From contig JAOPGA020001347.1 of assembly GCA_026419775.2 (NCBI GenBank), positions 1 through 64,000 on the forward strand: a stretch of 64,000 nucleotides of DNA, in the 5' to 3' direction. Made by a program: the position numbers and the translations under genes. Source of the DNA: Acrasis kona (taxonomy: Eukaryota; Heterolobosea; Eutetramitea; Acrasida; Acrasidae). The notes beneath the pieces were generated by a model. That model ran no database searches and was not told where the DNA came from. It was given only the letters and a program-made list of their open reading frames with translations. This document shows, in pieces, positions 43,074 to 52,898 of the stretch. How positions within the stretch are numbered: the stretch's first letter is position 1; each line of letters opens with the position of its first letter.

Positions 43074-43561
43074 TTTATTTTCTGTAGTCGAGTATTGTAA
43101 CTGAAAAACGTTAAAAAGATTGATTGTAAATGTTCATATCTTCAAGATATTAATTGAAGGGTACATCACATTTCTTCAGAGATAATATTGTGATGGAGTA
43201 TTAACCATTGATTTCGCGAGCAAGAACATAACGAAATTGAGGTGTTACCCACTGTTTAGGTTCAATTTAGCAAGCGAATCTCAAAGAAAACTAATCAATC
43301 TTACCTCATCATTCCCCAAACATCATGTAAAAATCTGTAATACTCCATGAAGAACATGAATATTGTGATTAGATTAAAAGTACACAAAAAAGGAATAGGA
43401 GGTGTGGTATACCTCTCAGTATCCCAGGTTCAACACTTGTATCCAATAAAACTGTACTATTATGATTTTTGTCCTGTCGTGGTTGTTGAAAAAATCGTAG
43501 GTGTCGATGTCCCGATACAAGTCCTTTACAACCATACTGATTAACCTTTCCATCAGCAAAC

Positions 43562-44230
43562 ATGATGTCCGTCATGAGGTGTACTCGATTTTATAAAAGA
43601 CATTTTTCAACATCTTTATTACGTTTGCAAGATAATAAGCCTGTGTTTAATGATAACAAAGAAAAGAATTTGAACCCATCTCGCTATACTTCGCCACCTC
43701 TTGAGGAGCTTCCTGAGGACATTCGTGCTATTTGCGACGAAACAAAATCAAAAATAGGATTCATACCAAATGTTTTTTTAGCATACGCAAAAAGACCAGA
43801 ACATTTTCGCAATTTTATGTCCTACCATGATCTGCTCATGAAGGGTCCAAGTGGTTTGAGCAGGGCAGAAAGAGAATCAATTGTTGTGGTGGTTTCAAAG
43901 GAAAACTCTTGTTTATATTGTGTGGTAGCGCATGGTGCGGCACTTCGTGTGTTAGGTAAGGACAATGTTGTTGCAGATCAAATCGTAGTAAATTGGAGAA
44001 CGGCGGACTTATCACCACGCCTCAGAGGTATTCTTGAATTTGCTAGCAAAGTCAATGAAAAGGGATTTGTTGCTCAAGAAGAAGACATTAACAACTTGAA
44101 GGAATTAGGATTAACTGATTTTGACGTTTGGGACATAGTCTCAATAGCCGCTTTCTTTGGATTTTCTAACAGAATGGCAGGGTTCCTAGATATGAGACCC
44201 AACATCGAATTCTACAACATGAAGAGGTAA
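43562..44230 (+). CDS. AhpD-like/peroxidase-related protein, probably mitochondrial
   Basis: Single exon, 222 residues. The N-terminal 25 residues (CTRFYKRHFSTSLLRLQ) look like a mitochondrial presequence. The domain of the carboxymuconolactone decarboxylase/AhpD fold contains SRAERESIVVVVSKENSC and the redox motif CLYCVVAHG (C117, C120, H124), followed by GILEFASKV. This is the uncharacterised peroxidase-related subgroup. Likely a thiol-based peroxidase or its reductase. Starts at a pair of ATGs. Confidence 0.9.
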   Translation: MMSVMRCTRFYKRHFSTSLLRLQDNKPVFNDNKEKNLNPSRYTSPPLEELPEDIRAICDETKSKIGFIPNVFLAYAKRPEHFRNFMSYHDLLMKGPSGLSRAERESIVVVVSKENSCLYCVVAHGAALRVLGKDNVVADQIVVNWRTADLSPRLRGILEFASKVNEKGFVAQEEDINNLKELGLTDFDVWDIVSIAAFFGFSNRMAGFLDMRPNIEFYNMKR

Positions 44231-44464
44231 AATAATTCATCAATAAAATATCTTTAAAACAACGAATCTGTTCCTTATAATCGAATATATGTACATCAAT
44301 GAATGTTGATCAAATCAGAGGTTCGACAATTAAAATAGATTGGAATCAAAATTTGCATCCCATGAAATATTTACTGCTTGGGATATATGACTATGTGTAA
44401 ACTCTCCAGGTCCTCTGTCATCAACTATGAATAATTTAACAAGTTTAAGGTCCTCTTCAATCTC

Positions 44465-44952
44465 ATGAGGTTACAGAGTCTGCAGTACAAGAAAAACAGA
44501 CATACTCCGAATTATAGAGAGACAATCAAGGATAATGTTGCTTCAATTGCAACATCACCACATTTTGTATGACTTAAACATCTCAGCAAGGAACAACAAG
44601 ATGACATAAAAAGAGACAATCAGATGATGATAATGAAAACAGAGAATCAGATGATGATAATGAAAACAGAGTTGAACACGAGGACAAGGATGACGATGAC
44701 CGAGTTGAGGATGAGGATGATGACGATGACAGAGTGGAGCATGAGGACGACGATGCGGACTTGAGTGACAATTCTAAACGGACCAGACCACAATCATCCG
44801 CGCCACATTTGGATAGCCCTCCAAAGCAGAAGAGGAGAGTTGCAGATGATTTGGATGCATTCTTTGACTTTGGATACCAAGAACATGAGATGACATCCAA
44901 CTTACTAGTGCTGAATGAAATCAATATACTCGATAACGATGGCTTCTTCTAA
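44465..44952 (+). CDS. Acidic nuclear-type protein
   Basis: Two exons, 44465..44566 and 44614..44952, joined by a 47-nt intron (gtatga...aaaag); 146 residues. Exon 1 is basic (MRLQSLQYKKNRHTPNY). Exon 2 begins with an Asp/Glu repeat tract (SDDDNENRESDDDNENR), then a Ser/Pro region with a basic patch (KQKRRVADD) and an acidic-hydrophobic tail (DAFFDFGY, NILDNDGFF) of transcription-activator-like composition. No family recognised; an upstream exon may be missing. Confidence 0.5.
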
Positions 44953-45069
44953 TAAATTTCGATTTTGAACAAGTACAATTGTTATAATGTGTTCACGCAA
45001 TCTTTTATCTTGTATATGCTGGTGACCTAACACTGGTCAAATGGACTGTGGAAAACGTTTGGTTTATGG

Positions 45070-45155
45070 AGAATTGAATGGCTTGTGGAAGAAATTATAG
45101 CTTGCTGAAAACAAAATGGCTTGAGGAGAAATTAATGGCTTGAGGAAATTACAAA
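45070..45155 (+). repeat. Three degenerate direct repeats beside transposon
   Basis: The unit atggcttg(t/a)gga(g)aaatt recurs three times within about 80 bp, just before the Ulp1-type element. It may be subterminal transposon sequence. No matching inverted copy was found at the other end. Confidence 0.4.
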
Positions 45156-45179
45156 GCAATTACGGAAGGATACACACCC

Positions 45180-45870
45180 AAAGGAAAAATAATGAGACAG
45201 TGGAAAAAGACCTCAATCTGAATAATGATGAAAAATTTCAGTTTGCTGCAACTGTTGGTCATTGTGTTCCTAGTTTGGTTAGCACTGTACAAATACCCTC
45301 AATTACAAATAGTACATTCAAATCAATAACAGCACTTAGAATATTAGTGAATAAATATACTGAAGCACTGGACCATTATACAGAACTTGAACTTAATCAG
45401 AGTTCGTATGATGCATTAAAAAGAGTGTTAAATAAGCAGTAGTTAGATGATGAGTGTATCAATTTGTTCTTTAAGCAACTTGATGATAAAAATTATCATA
45501 TATACTTTCATCAAGATTTATCCACTTTCTTTTATGAGTTGCTATTTATACAAGATAGTACATATTTGTTTGATAAGGTTAAAAGATTTGCTAAAAATGT
45601 AAATTTTAACTCCATTAAGTTTATTTACACTCTAATTCATTTTCAAACCAGTAAACATTGGTGCTTAGCTATAATAGATGTTGTAGAAAAGAGATTTGAG
45701 TATTTTGATTTGTTATATTATAATCTTCACAAAGGTACTCAAGTGCTGAGTCACATTAAGCAATGATTTTATGATCATAATCAAAATAGTGATGTATTTC
45801 AAAGCAATGGTAACTGATCTTGTTCAGATAACACCTGCAACATTAATGTACTAGTAAATATATGGTTTAT
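45180..45870 (+). pseudogene. Element copy B: shared block and Ulp1-like protease, broken
   Basis: Bases 45221-45282 are identical to the end of the OTU domain of copy A. The frame continues to a TAG at 45440-45442, then goes on in the same frame with LDDECINLFFKQL, HWCLAIIDVVEKRFEYFDLL and QSNGN-stop-SCSDN. These are the W/L-x-D-x-x-I-N, HW, Asp and Q...C blocks of Ulp1/SENP cysteine proteases. Two in-frame stops interrupt it, one next to the catalytic Cys. The transposase-like gene on the other strand begins just beyond its end. Confidence 0.65.
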
Positions 45871-45899
45871 AGACTGTTTTGCAAGCAAAGAGAAAACTG

Positions 45900-47330
45900 T
45901 AGTTAGATCACTTTTTCTTTACCACCACCATTGGAACAACCTCTTTTTCTCACAAAATTGTATATTTGGTTAGAGTTTTCACATCTTTGATTGGAAATTT
46001 GACTTAAAGCGAGTTGATAATTGTCCCATAGATGTTTGATAATATTAATGACATAGTACACCAAGAAATGATGGTAGAATTTGTAGTTGTTTAATTGCAA
46101 ATAATACATGGCAGCTCACTCATTTAAAGTTTCTTAACATTGTGTTTGCAATTTTTCTTCTGAACAGAATTTATCTGTCTCAATAGCATTCATGTCTAGT
46201 ATACTTGCTATATGGCTCCATAACTCCTATATCATCTTTTCATAATCCAGCAACTCCAAGTTCTTATTATTTAAAAATGCATTAAACTTGTCAGGATATA
46301 ATATTATCTTACAATCATTCCCTTTCAACATACCAACTTTGAAGTTCTTGTTAGCCTCTTTGGATTCAGTCATTGTTAAACCAGGAATGTACTTGTTCAT
46401 CCATTTGACAAAATCCTCCTTTTTAACCATTTGACATTCTTTGCTCTTTCAAAGCAAATTAACTTTCAATCAATCTTTGTACTGCATGAAGTGCACATAT
46501 TCCAATATAAACATTTTCAGGGATTAATACACTATCTAATACACTTTTACTTGATCCCTTTGTGTAGATTTTTTTGTCAGAGGATAAAATATTTGAGTTA
46601 TTGGCCTCAGTGCCTTGACTATTATGGCACTTTTTAGATTCTTCTCTGTCATCACCTTTATTACCAAACTTGCATTNTTTTCTTGATAGGTTGCACCAAG
46701 GACAAAATTCTCCTTTTGGAAGATCAATTACATTACTCTATGCCTTCCAGTCACTGACCCATATAAAATCTACATCATAACCTTTACAACCAGATTTCAT
46801 AATCTTTTCAATTTCTATTTTGATCGCTTTACATCCTTTTTTTTATAAATTGCATTCTGCAAATAGCTTTATTAAAATAAATTTACATATTTATAAATGA
46901 CTCTATACAGCCGAAGGCCAGCCTAGCTTGGCGGATTTGATGGCGTGCGTTGCGCAACGCGCGTGCCAGATGGATTGGATAAACATGTCTTTCCTTTAAC
47001 AAGTGCAGCTTGCATAAGAGTGTAGGCATTATCAAAAACTCTATATACTTGGAATCTTCTTTTTTTTGTAGCATTAGTCAATGATTTTATTTTATCAATT
47101 GCTAGATTTTGGCCAGCTTCTGACTTGCAACTAATTTTCATTGTTTCATCAAGATCATCAGTTAAAACCTCTTTCATTATTGAGTTGGCATATTTAAAAG
47201 CTGTTTGATTACTGGTTCCAGCTATTTTATTCAAGTAATTAAAAAAAGCTTGATTAGCTCCATATAAAATGCTTTCACCTTTACTTCTGCCACACTTTTT
47301 ATGTTGTAAGTTTGAGCCTTCGCTTTAACA
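45900..47330 (-). pseudogene. DDE-like transposase, heavily degraded
   Basis: Minus-strand pieces in successive frames form one protein: SLYGANQAFF-type N-terminus (frame 47330 to 46923), VDFIWVSDWKA (candidate catalytic Asp), LPKGEFCPWCNLSRK with further Cys/His, IPENVYIGICALHAVQRLIE, and a C-terminal NQRCENSNQIYNFVRKRGCSNGGGK. The pattern Asp, CPxC, then LH and a late Glu fits a DDE-transposase class seen in fungi and cnidarians; I cannot name the superfamily. An N at 46677 and many stops break it. It converges on the Ulp1 frame, so both probably belong to one element. Confidence 0.5.
46921..46975. repeat. GC-rich tract with perfect 14-bp palindrome
   Basis: The palindrome GCGTTGCGCAACGC occupies 46947-46960 inside a GC-rich stretch of about 55 bp, while the surrounding transposon is strongly AT-rich. 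The palindrome extends further with one wobble position. It could be a protein-binding or terminal hairpin site. Confidence 0.5.
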
Positions 47331-47764
47331 AACGTCGTCTAGCTCTACATTAAAATCTTTTATTGTATAATGAAGTATATCAGACTGTCCATGATGTAAT
47401 TGAAGGATCAAAATGTAACTGATCAACAAGAATTTACTTTATTGTGATACACTACATGACACTACTCTTTGACAAAGGTTCTTCTCCTTCAGAATCATCG
47501 TCGCTTACTTCTTTGTCTTCCTCTGCAAATATCTTTACCACCACCTTACTTGGTAAAACCATCGAAGTATTTGTATCTAATTCTGAATTCGCTGTGTTGG
47601 GTGTGGGACTTGTCATGATGTTTTTTTGGTTAACTATCATAATCATGATCATTTCAAAATTGTTACCAGAGTTCATATTTTTGAATTATGATCACCAACA
47701 ATATATAATTTACTAAATCAATAATAATTTTAATTTAATTAATAATAATTAATTAATAATTAAT

Positions 47765-48010
47765 GGTAAATAAATTTATAAAAATGAACACATCATCTAA
47801 GAGTAGCTCGGACAAAGAAAGTCATTCTGATTCAGAGGATGACATCAGACAGAAACACAAATCAATGAAGAGGAGGAGGCGTTTGCCCTTAACAAGGCTA
47901 GGCATAGGGAGGCAATGGAGGCCAATGATATTAAACATAAGGAAAGGATGAGAGCTTTCCATGCTCAGAGGAAACTCAGAAAAGAGTTGTAGAAAAAAAA
48001 GTGAGTAAAC
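47765..48010 (+). repeat. Repeat-family copy 2 (degraded)
   Basis: It matches the gene at 34180-34450, including the leader, NTSSKSSSDKESHSDSEDD and the charged helical part, through to the gtgagtaaac donor. It has indels that break the frame after the acidic segment and one fewer charged repeat. It lies directly beside the transposase-type element. Confidence 0.85.
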
Positions 48011-48064
48011 AATAAAAAAAATGAGGGTTTGTAAGCCTGTTAATTAAAATACGGTAGTTGATTA

Positions 48065-48590
48065 ATTAAGCTATAGTCAGTTAGGAAATGGTAATGCTGT
48101 TGATCCAAACATTCCTGTTACTGTAGAAACTAGTACAGTGCTTAATGGTAAAAGAGTGAAAATTATATCTGCAGGATATAGTCATATAGCATTGTTTTAT
48201 AAAGTTCCCACTACAGCTGCACCAACTCGATTACCAACACCCACTCTTATCCTTACATCGACTCCATCAACTAATCCTACTTCCACACCAACGTTTGCCT
48301 CTACTCCCACATACTTGCCTACCTCTACCTCACTCCTACTGCAGAAACTCTTCCTTCCACTATGACCTCAACTTCAACAAACACCCTAATATTTACTCCC
48401 ATTTTAACACCTAAACCTACTCCACACAAACATATTTCAACTTCTTCGTACACTACTAATTGAATACCTACTCTTATTCCATTACAATCATCTACTCTAT
48501 CCACCTTAACTACGCCAGCTCCAACTACTTCGTCCATTACTTGCAGCGGAGTGTCATCTAATTCCTCCTCCGTTTGTTCAGGAAGATGAA
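48065..48590 (+). pseudogene. RCC1-repeat / Thr-Pro-rich / EGF-like protein fragment
   Basis: SQLGNGNAVDPNIP and KIISAGYSHIALF form one RCC1 blade. A long Pro/Thr/Ser tract follows (PTTAAPTRLPTPTL, TSTPSTNPTSTPTF) broken by frameshifts and stops, ending with ITCSGVSSNSSSVCSG, which resembles the EGF-like motif common in large amoebal surface proteins. No start, no continuous frame. Probably the fossil of a gene for a cell-surface or secreted protein. Confidence 0.5.
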
Positions 48591-49654
48591 AATACTTGGC
48601 ACAAGATAGTTGTACATGCCAAGCTAGTTTCATTGGCCAAGCTTGCGAATTTGTTATGAATGTGGCAGTCAAATGGACTAAGTGGAAGTGAAATAGCGGA
48701 TATTGTGATAGGAGTAGTAAGCTTCGTTTGATTATATTCTTGATTATTGTTAGTTATTATTACATAAGTTTGCATGCATGAACCATCGGCATAAGGATCC
48801 GATAACAGCAGTGTAATTCTTCGATGTGAAGAAATCTCATCAAGACATAGTTGTATAACTAATTAAATATTGATAAATAGGCCTACTTCATTAAATCATA
48901 TTTTTGTCTTTTGTAAAACTCATATCAAAATCAAACAGAGAACCAATAGATGATTTTTTTACCTTCGGTATTTTCCCCATGTGCCATGGTTGAATATTAG
49001 ATCCCCGCAGACTCTCTATTTTTTTCCAACAACCAACCGCATACACAAGTCAAGAATCCAGCTATCAAGTTAATGGTATATACCACAATTGCTTTGGCGA
49101 GAGACGTATCAACGAGGGTCAGGAAGCAAAGAATCCCACTCTTTGCTAGTTGGTTCTCGTCAGACAGCGGATTTACCTCAACACCACAAGTGCTACACTC
49201 TCCACAAGAAGAGATTTAAGGATAGAGTTGTTCATGGATGTCGTGTTTATAAATGCTTTGTATACTTTTGTGGCGTTCGCCTATAAATTGTGGTTGGCGT
49301 AAACAACATGTTGCAATTATATTGACTACTTGTTTTCAAGTGTGATTAATGTTCATGTAACACATATTAGTATTTAAGAGCTTCAGTAAGATTTTCTGTC
49401 CCTTCAAGTTAATCAATCATTGTGAATATTTGATGAGATTCAAGATGGGAGATGAGGAAGTAAGAATCATAATGAGGTGATAGTCCTTACGCGTTGAAGA
49501 CAATTAGAATAAATACATTTAAATTGAAATAACATTTATTGATTAAAGTAAGCAACTTTTCACGGTTCTATTGACTAGATATAATTTGGTTTTGTTTGTT
49601 ACTCTCGATCATTTGATTGATCAACCCACACAGAACTATAAAATTATTTCATTT
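48591..49654. other. Intergenic, no gene seen
   Basis: About 1 kb with only short open frames (e.g. 49089-49286) lacking motifs. It may contain decayed pieces of the pseudogene on its left. The promoter of the PanB-PanE gene should lie at the right end. Confidence 0.5.
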
Positions 49655-51787
49655 ATGTTGTATCGATGTTCAAAGGTGTTACGAAGATTTTCCAACTTCA
49701 GGAACAACCAAGCTATAACACATCAGCCACAACTCTTTTCATCTCGAAGAGTATACTCTTCTCACAGTGCTAAAAGTGCACAAACTGGTGACAAGGGCAG
49801 AACGAGGATGACGATTACTAACTTGAGACAAAAGCACAAAGATCGTGTGCCCATCACAATGGTAACCGCCACCGATTACCACAGTGGAAGCATTTTGGAT
49901 GAATGTAATGTTGATGCAATACTTGTCGGCGATTCTCTATCTATGACCGTTCTAGGACACGAGAACACTACAAGGGTCAATATGCAGCAGATGTTGCATC
50001 ATGCCGAGTGTGTAGCTCGGGCAGTAAAAAAGGGATTCTTGATTGGAGATATGCCGTTTGGAAGTTATGAGTCCAGCAACGAATTGGCCATCCAAAATGC
50101 CATGCGTTTTATAAAAGAGGCGGGCATGCACGCTATAAAAATTGAGGGTGGTGACCAATCAACAATTGAACGAGTAAGATCAATCACATCTGCTGGAATA
50201 CCCGTAGTGGCTCACATTGGTTTGACCCCACAGACAGTTCATGCTACTGGTGGGTATCAACCGTTCGGCAGGACAGAAAAGGAAGCATCAGATTTATTTC
50301 AACAAGCACTTGCTCTTCAAGAGGCTGGATGCGTCATGATTGTATTAGAATGTGTTCCAGACAAGGTCACACAACAAATCACACAACGTTTAATTGTTCC
50401 TACGATCGGAATAGGGAGTGGACCGCATGTGAGTGGTCAAGTATTAGTTTTTCATGACCTGCTGGGAATGTATGATGATAAAGTTCCTCGGTTTTGCAAA
50501 CAGTTTGCGAATTTACATCAACCGATGAAGGATGCAGTCAATTCATATAGAGAAGAGGTTATAACGGGAGCGTTTCCGAATTCTGATTATACTTACCGTA
50601 TAGACAAACAACAACTTTCGCTATTCCTAAGCGACCTGCCTCCTTTGACACAAGAACAATTACAAAGAGTGACTGAAGCTGAGATGAAGTTTTTACAAGG
50701 ATCTAACATTGAACAAGTTCATACTTTTGACAAAAATAAACCTTTAAATGTTCTTGTGGTAGGTGCAGGTGCGCTTGGTAGCTTAATTGGTGGAAAGATT
50801 GCATCAAAAGAGTTTCATAATTTGTGGTTGTGGGATCCGTGGGTGGAGCAAGTTCAAACCATGAGGAACAAAGGACTAACGATTTTGAACCATAAGGAAT
50901 CTGATCCACAAAGAGTATATAAAATAAACATTACCAGTGATGTGAATGAATTGACAGACACTGATTTGAAATTTCATGTTGCTATTGTTCTAACAAAAGG
51001 TTTCAGTAGGAGGGCTGCCCAAGTTGTAGATAAGTGTTTGCATCCTACGGAAGGAGTTGTTGTGACCCTACAAAATGGTGTTGGTAACAAAGAAATGATT
51101 CTTAACGAATTAAAGCAAGTCACTAACCGTCCTGTTCTGCGTGGTCTTGTTTATATTGGTGCTACTCTCATTAAGCCTGGTATTGTCAAACAAAATAGTA
51201 GAAGGGATAAGGAGATCATTCTTGAGTATGATCCTCAGTATAGCATTCCTTTGTTAAGTATGCTTCAGGAGGCAGGGTTTGCGGCACATGCAAGCAAAGA
51301 CATCTCCACACAGATATTCGAAAAATTGATTGTAAACTGCGCCATCAACCCACTAACAGCACTTTTTGGTTTGAAGAATGGTGAGCTGGCCCAAAATCCA
51401 AAGATGAGATCCCTCGTGATGAATATAGTTGGAGAATGCGTGAAAGTGGCGCGCACCGATAAAAGCATCAAATTAGAAACATATGAACCCGAAAAAGTGA
51501 CGGAAAAAATTATGGCAGTAGCGCATAGTACAAGTCACAACATCTCAAGCATGTACAGTGATATCAAGAGATTAAGGGAGAAGAGAGAGAAAGGTGGAGG
51601 TGGAGAGCCAATTTTAACGGAGATTTCTAGAATAAATGGTGCAATTGTACAGGCTGCAAAGAAACACAATTTGAGCGTACCTTATAATGCAATGTTAGTG
51701 GAGATGGTTGAAGCTTTACAGGAGCATTTGAATCAAAGACCACCAGATCACGACATAATGGATGTGCAGACCGAAGATAAAATGTAG
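49655..51787 (+). CDS. Fusion of ketopantoate hydroxymethyltransferase (PanB) and ketopantoate reductase (PanE)
   Basis: Single exon, 710 residues. A mitochondrial-like presequence (MLYRCSKVLRRFSNFR) precedes PanB at about 45-320: ITMVTATDYHSGSILDE, ILVGDSLSMTVLGHENTT, HIGLTPQTVHATGGY, VPTIGIGSGPHVSGQVLV. After a short linker, PanE occupies about 345-700: NVLVVGAGALGSLIGGKIA (NADPH Rossmann), EKLIVNCAINPLTAL (catalytic Lys), TEISRINGAIV. PanB makes ketopantoate from ketoisovalerate and methylenetetrahydrofolate; PanE reduces it to pantoate, so two consecutive steps share one chain. The product feeds PanC, encoded at 23955-24830. Confidence 0.96.
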   Translation: MLYRCSKVLRRFSNFRNNQAITHQPQLFSSRRVYSSHSAKSAQTGDKGRTRMTITNLRQKHKDRVPITMVTATDYHSGSILDECNVDAILVGDSLSMTVLGHENTTRVNMQQMLHHAECVARAVKKGFLIGDMPFGSYESSNELAIQNAMRFIKEAGMHAIKIEGGDQSTIERVRSITSAGIPVVAHIGLTPQTVHATGGYQPFGRTEKEASDLFQQALALQEAGCVMIVLECVPDKVTQQITQRLIVPTIGIGSGPHVSGQVLVFHDLLGMYDDKVPRFCKQFANLHQPMKDAVNSYREEVITGAFPNSDYTYRIDKQQLSLFLSDLPPLTQEQLQRVTEAEMKFLQGSNIEQVHTFDKNKPLNVLVVGAGALGSLIGGKIASKEFHNLWLWDPWVEQVQTMRNKGLTILNHKESDPQRVYKINITSDVNELTDTDLKFHVAIVLTKGFSRRAAQVVDKCLHPTEGVVVTLQNGVGNKEMILNELKQVTNRPVLRGLVYIGATLIKPGIVKQNSRRDKEIILEYDPQYSIPLLSMLQEAGFAAHASKDISTQIFEKLIVNCAINPLTALFGLKNGELAQNPKMRSLVMNIVGECVKVARTDKSIKLETYEPEKVTEKIMAVAHSTSHNISSMYSDIKRLREKREKGGGGEPILTEISRINGAIVQAAKKHNLSVPYNAMLVEMVEALQEHLNQRPPDHDIMDVQTEDKM

Positions 51788-52004
51788 TTTCTTGCGAAAT
51801 TTAACTTGTTAATGTTTACTTTTGATTTTCTGTTGTATTGTTCTGTAGCAGATGATGCGAAGTATGAAATTGGCGTATCAAATTCTAAATCGTTAGTAGA
51901 CGATTCAATCTAATATGAATACTTTTGATGCACAGTAAAGTAGTAGGCAAGCAAATCGAAAACGATTTATTATTTACAGTGTACAACTTTAGTGTTAAAC
52001 CAGC
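51788..52004. other. Intergenic, no gene seen
   Basis: The 3' region of PanB-PanE and of the small gene on the opposite strand; AATAAA-type signals are present in AT-rich sequence. Confidence 0.5.
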
Positions 52005-52136
52005 TTATAAGAACTTGTCTATTCTGTCGTAGTGTCCTTCGAATATCTCTCTGAATAGGATAGTATTTTGGATCTGTGTTGGAGAGCTAGGCTCTTGCAA
52101 ATCATGGCAGTGGTCTTTGTTCTCGCTTGCTTCCAT
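52005..52136 (-). CDS. Candidate 43-residue microprotein
   Basis: The ATG-to-stop frame encodes MEASENKDHCHDLQEP..., with a C-terminal part (NTILFREIFEGHYDRIDKFL) that looks like a conserved amphipathic helix. An AATAAA lies shortly downstream on the same strand. It is the only plausible gene in this gap. No family recognised; could be chance. Confidence 0.4.
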   Translation of the reverse strand: MEASENKDHCHDLQEPSSPTQIQNTILFREIFEGHYDRIDKFL

Positions 52137-52898
52137 GCTTTATTTTTGTTGCCAATCTGAGAAGAATTTGATCAAAGGGCAACTGCACCATTTGATGAAA
52201 TATTTCGCTTTACAACATCACGAAAAATTGAAGCATAATTAAATCATACTTAGTAGATCTGTGATATGGCAAGTACAAAGCAAGTAACATAGAATTAGTA
52301 AAGGACGTTTATGTAAGTAATAAATTTTAGTGGTCTAACTAATTAGCTGCTCATCGTTAAAATTGACTTCATGCATCATGGACAATTGGTAACACGACAC
52401 TACCGTTATTGTTCAAAAAATTGGTTTCGCTTTTATTATACTAATTCTTTCAATCTATTGACATCCAAAATTTTTCACCACATTGAGATGATAAATCCAT
52501 GATGGTGTTGGTTAGCTAAATCTTTTTCAACTACCTTCTAGAATGTGCCGCAGAGTGCATTACTCTCCTCTACAAGACATCAAATCCTGGAATAAATGTT
52601 TGTCGTCTGTATTTGCATGTTTGGGAGAGACTGAACTTTTTTAAAGTAGGTTGCTGTACCGGTTGCAGGTGAACGTTTGGAAGCATCTTCTCCAACATTA
52701 TTGATATTGTCTTTCTGTGTGCGAAGGGAACCTGTACTTTTGTCGAGGTCTTGAGTCTAATTTTCCTCATCGAATGTCCTTTTTAATTAATTCCGCGTCA
52801 ACGTGTGGTTACCAACGGTGAATGGGCGTTGTGATGAAGGTTGATCTTGCCGAATTAATTGTTTCATTGCGGGCCCTTCAATTAAATCTTCACACAAC
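52137..52898. other. Intergenic, no gene clearly supported
   Basis: A 66-codon minus-strand frame (52770-52570) with an ATG is the best open frame but has no motif and a competing frame over the same region. The right end includes the promoter of the reductase/acyltransferase gene. Confidence 0.4.

Noticed and set aside
44332-44445. Minus-strand frame with DRGPGEF, SHIPPO-like
   Set aside because: Only one motif, no start or splice site that extends it, and it is separate from the SHIPPO gene.
46921-46975. Helitron 3' end (palindrome followed by CTAG)
   Set aside because: Spacing between palindrome and CTAG is too long, the following base is not T, and no Rep/helicase sequence is present.
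47452-47676. 74-codon acidic minus-strand frame
   Set aside because: Low complexity and overlapped by an open plus-strand frame; no motif on either strand.
48325-48672. 115-codon minus-strand frame
   Set aside because: Antisense of the Thr/Pro tract of the RCC1-type pseudogene; Val/Gly-rich shadow.
49089-49286. 65-codon plus-strand frame
   Set aside because: No motif, no ATG context, and surrounding sequence is broken.
52570-52770. 66-codon minus-strand frame
   Set aside because: A second frame over the same bases looks equally protein-like; neither has supporting features.
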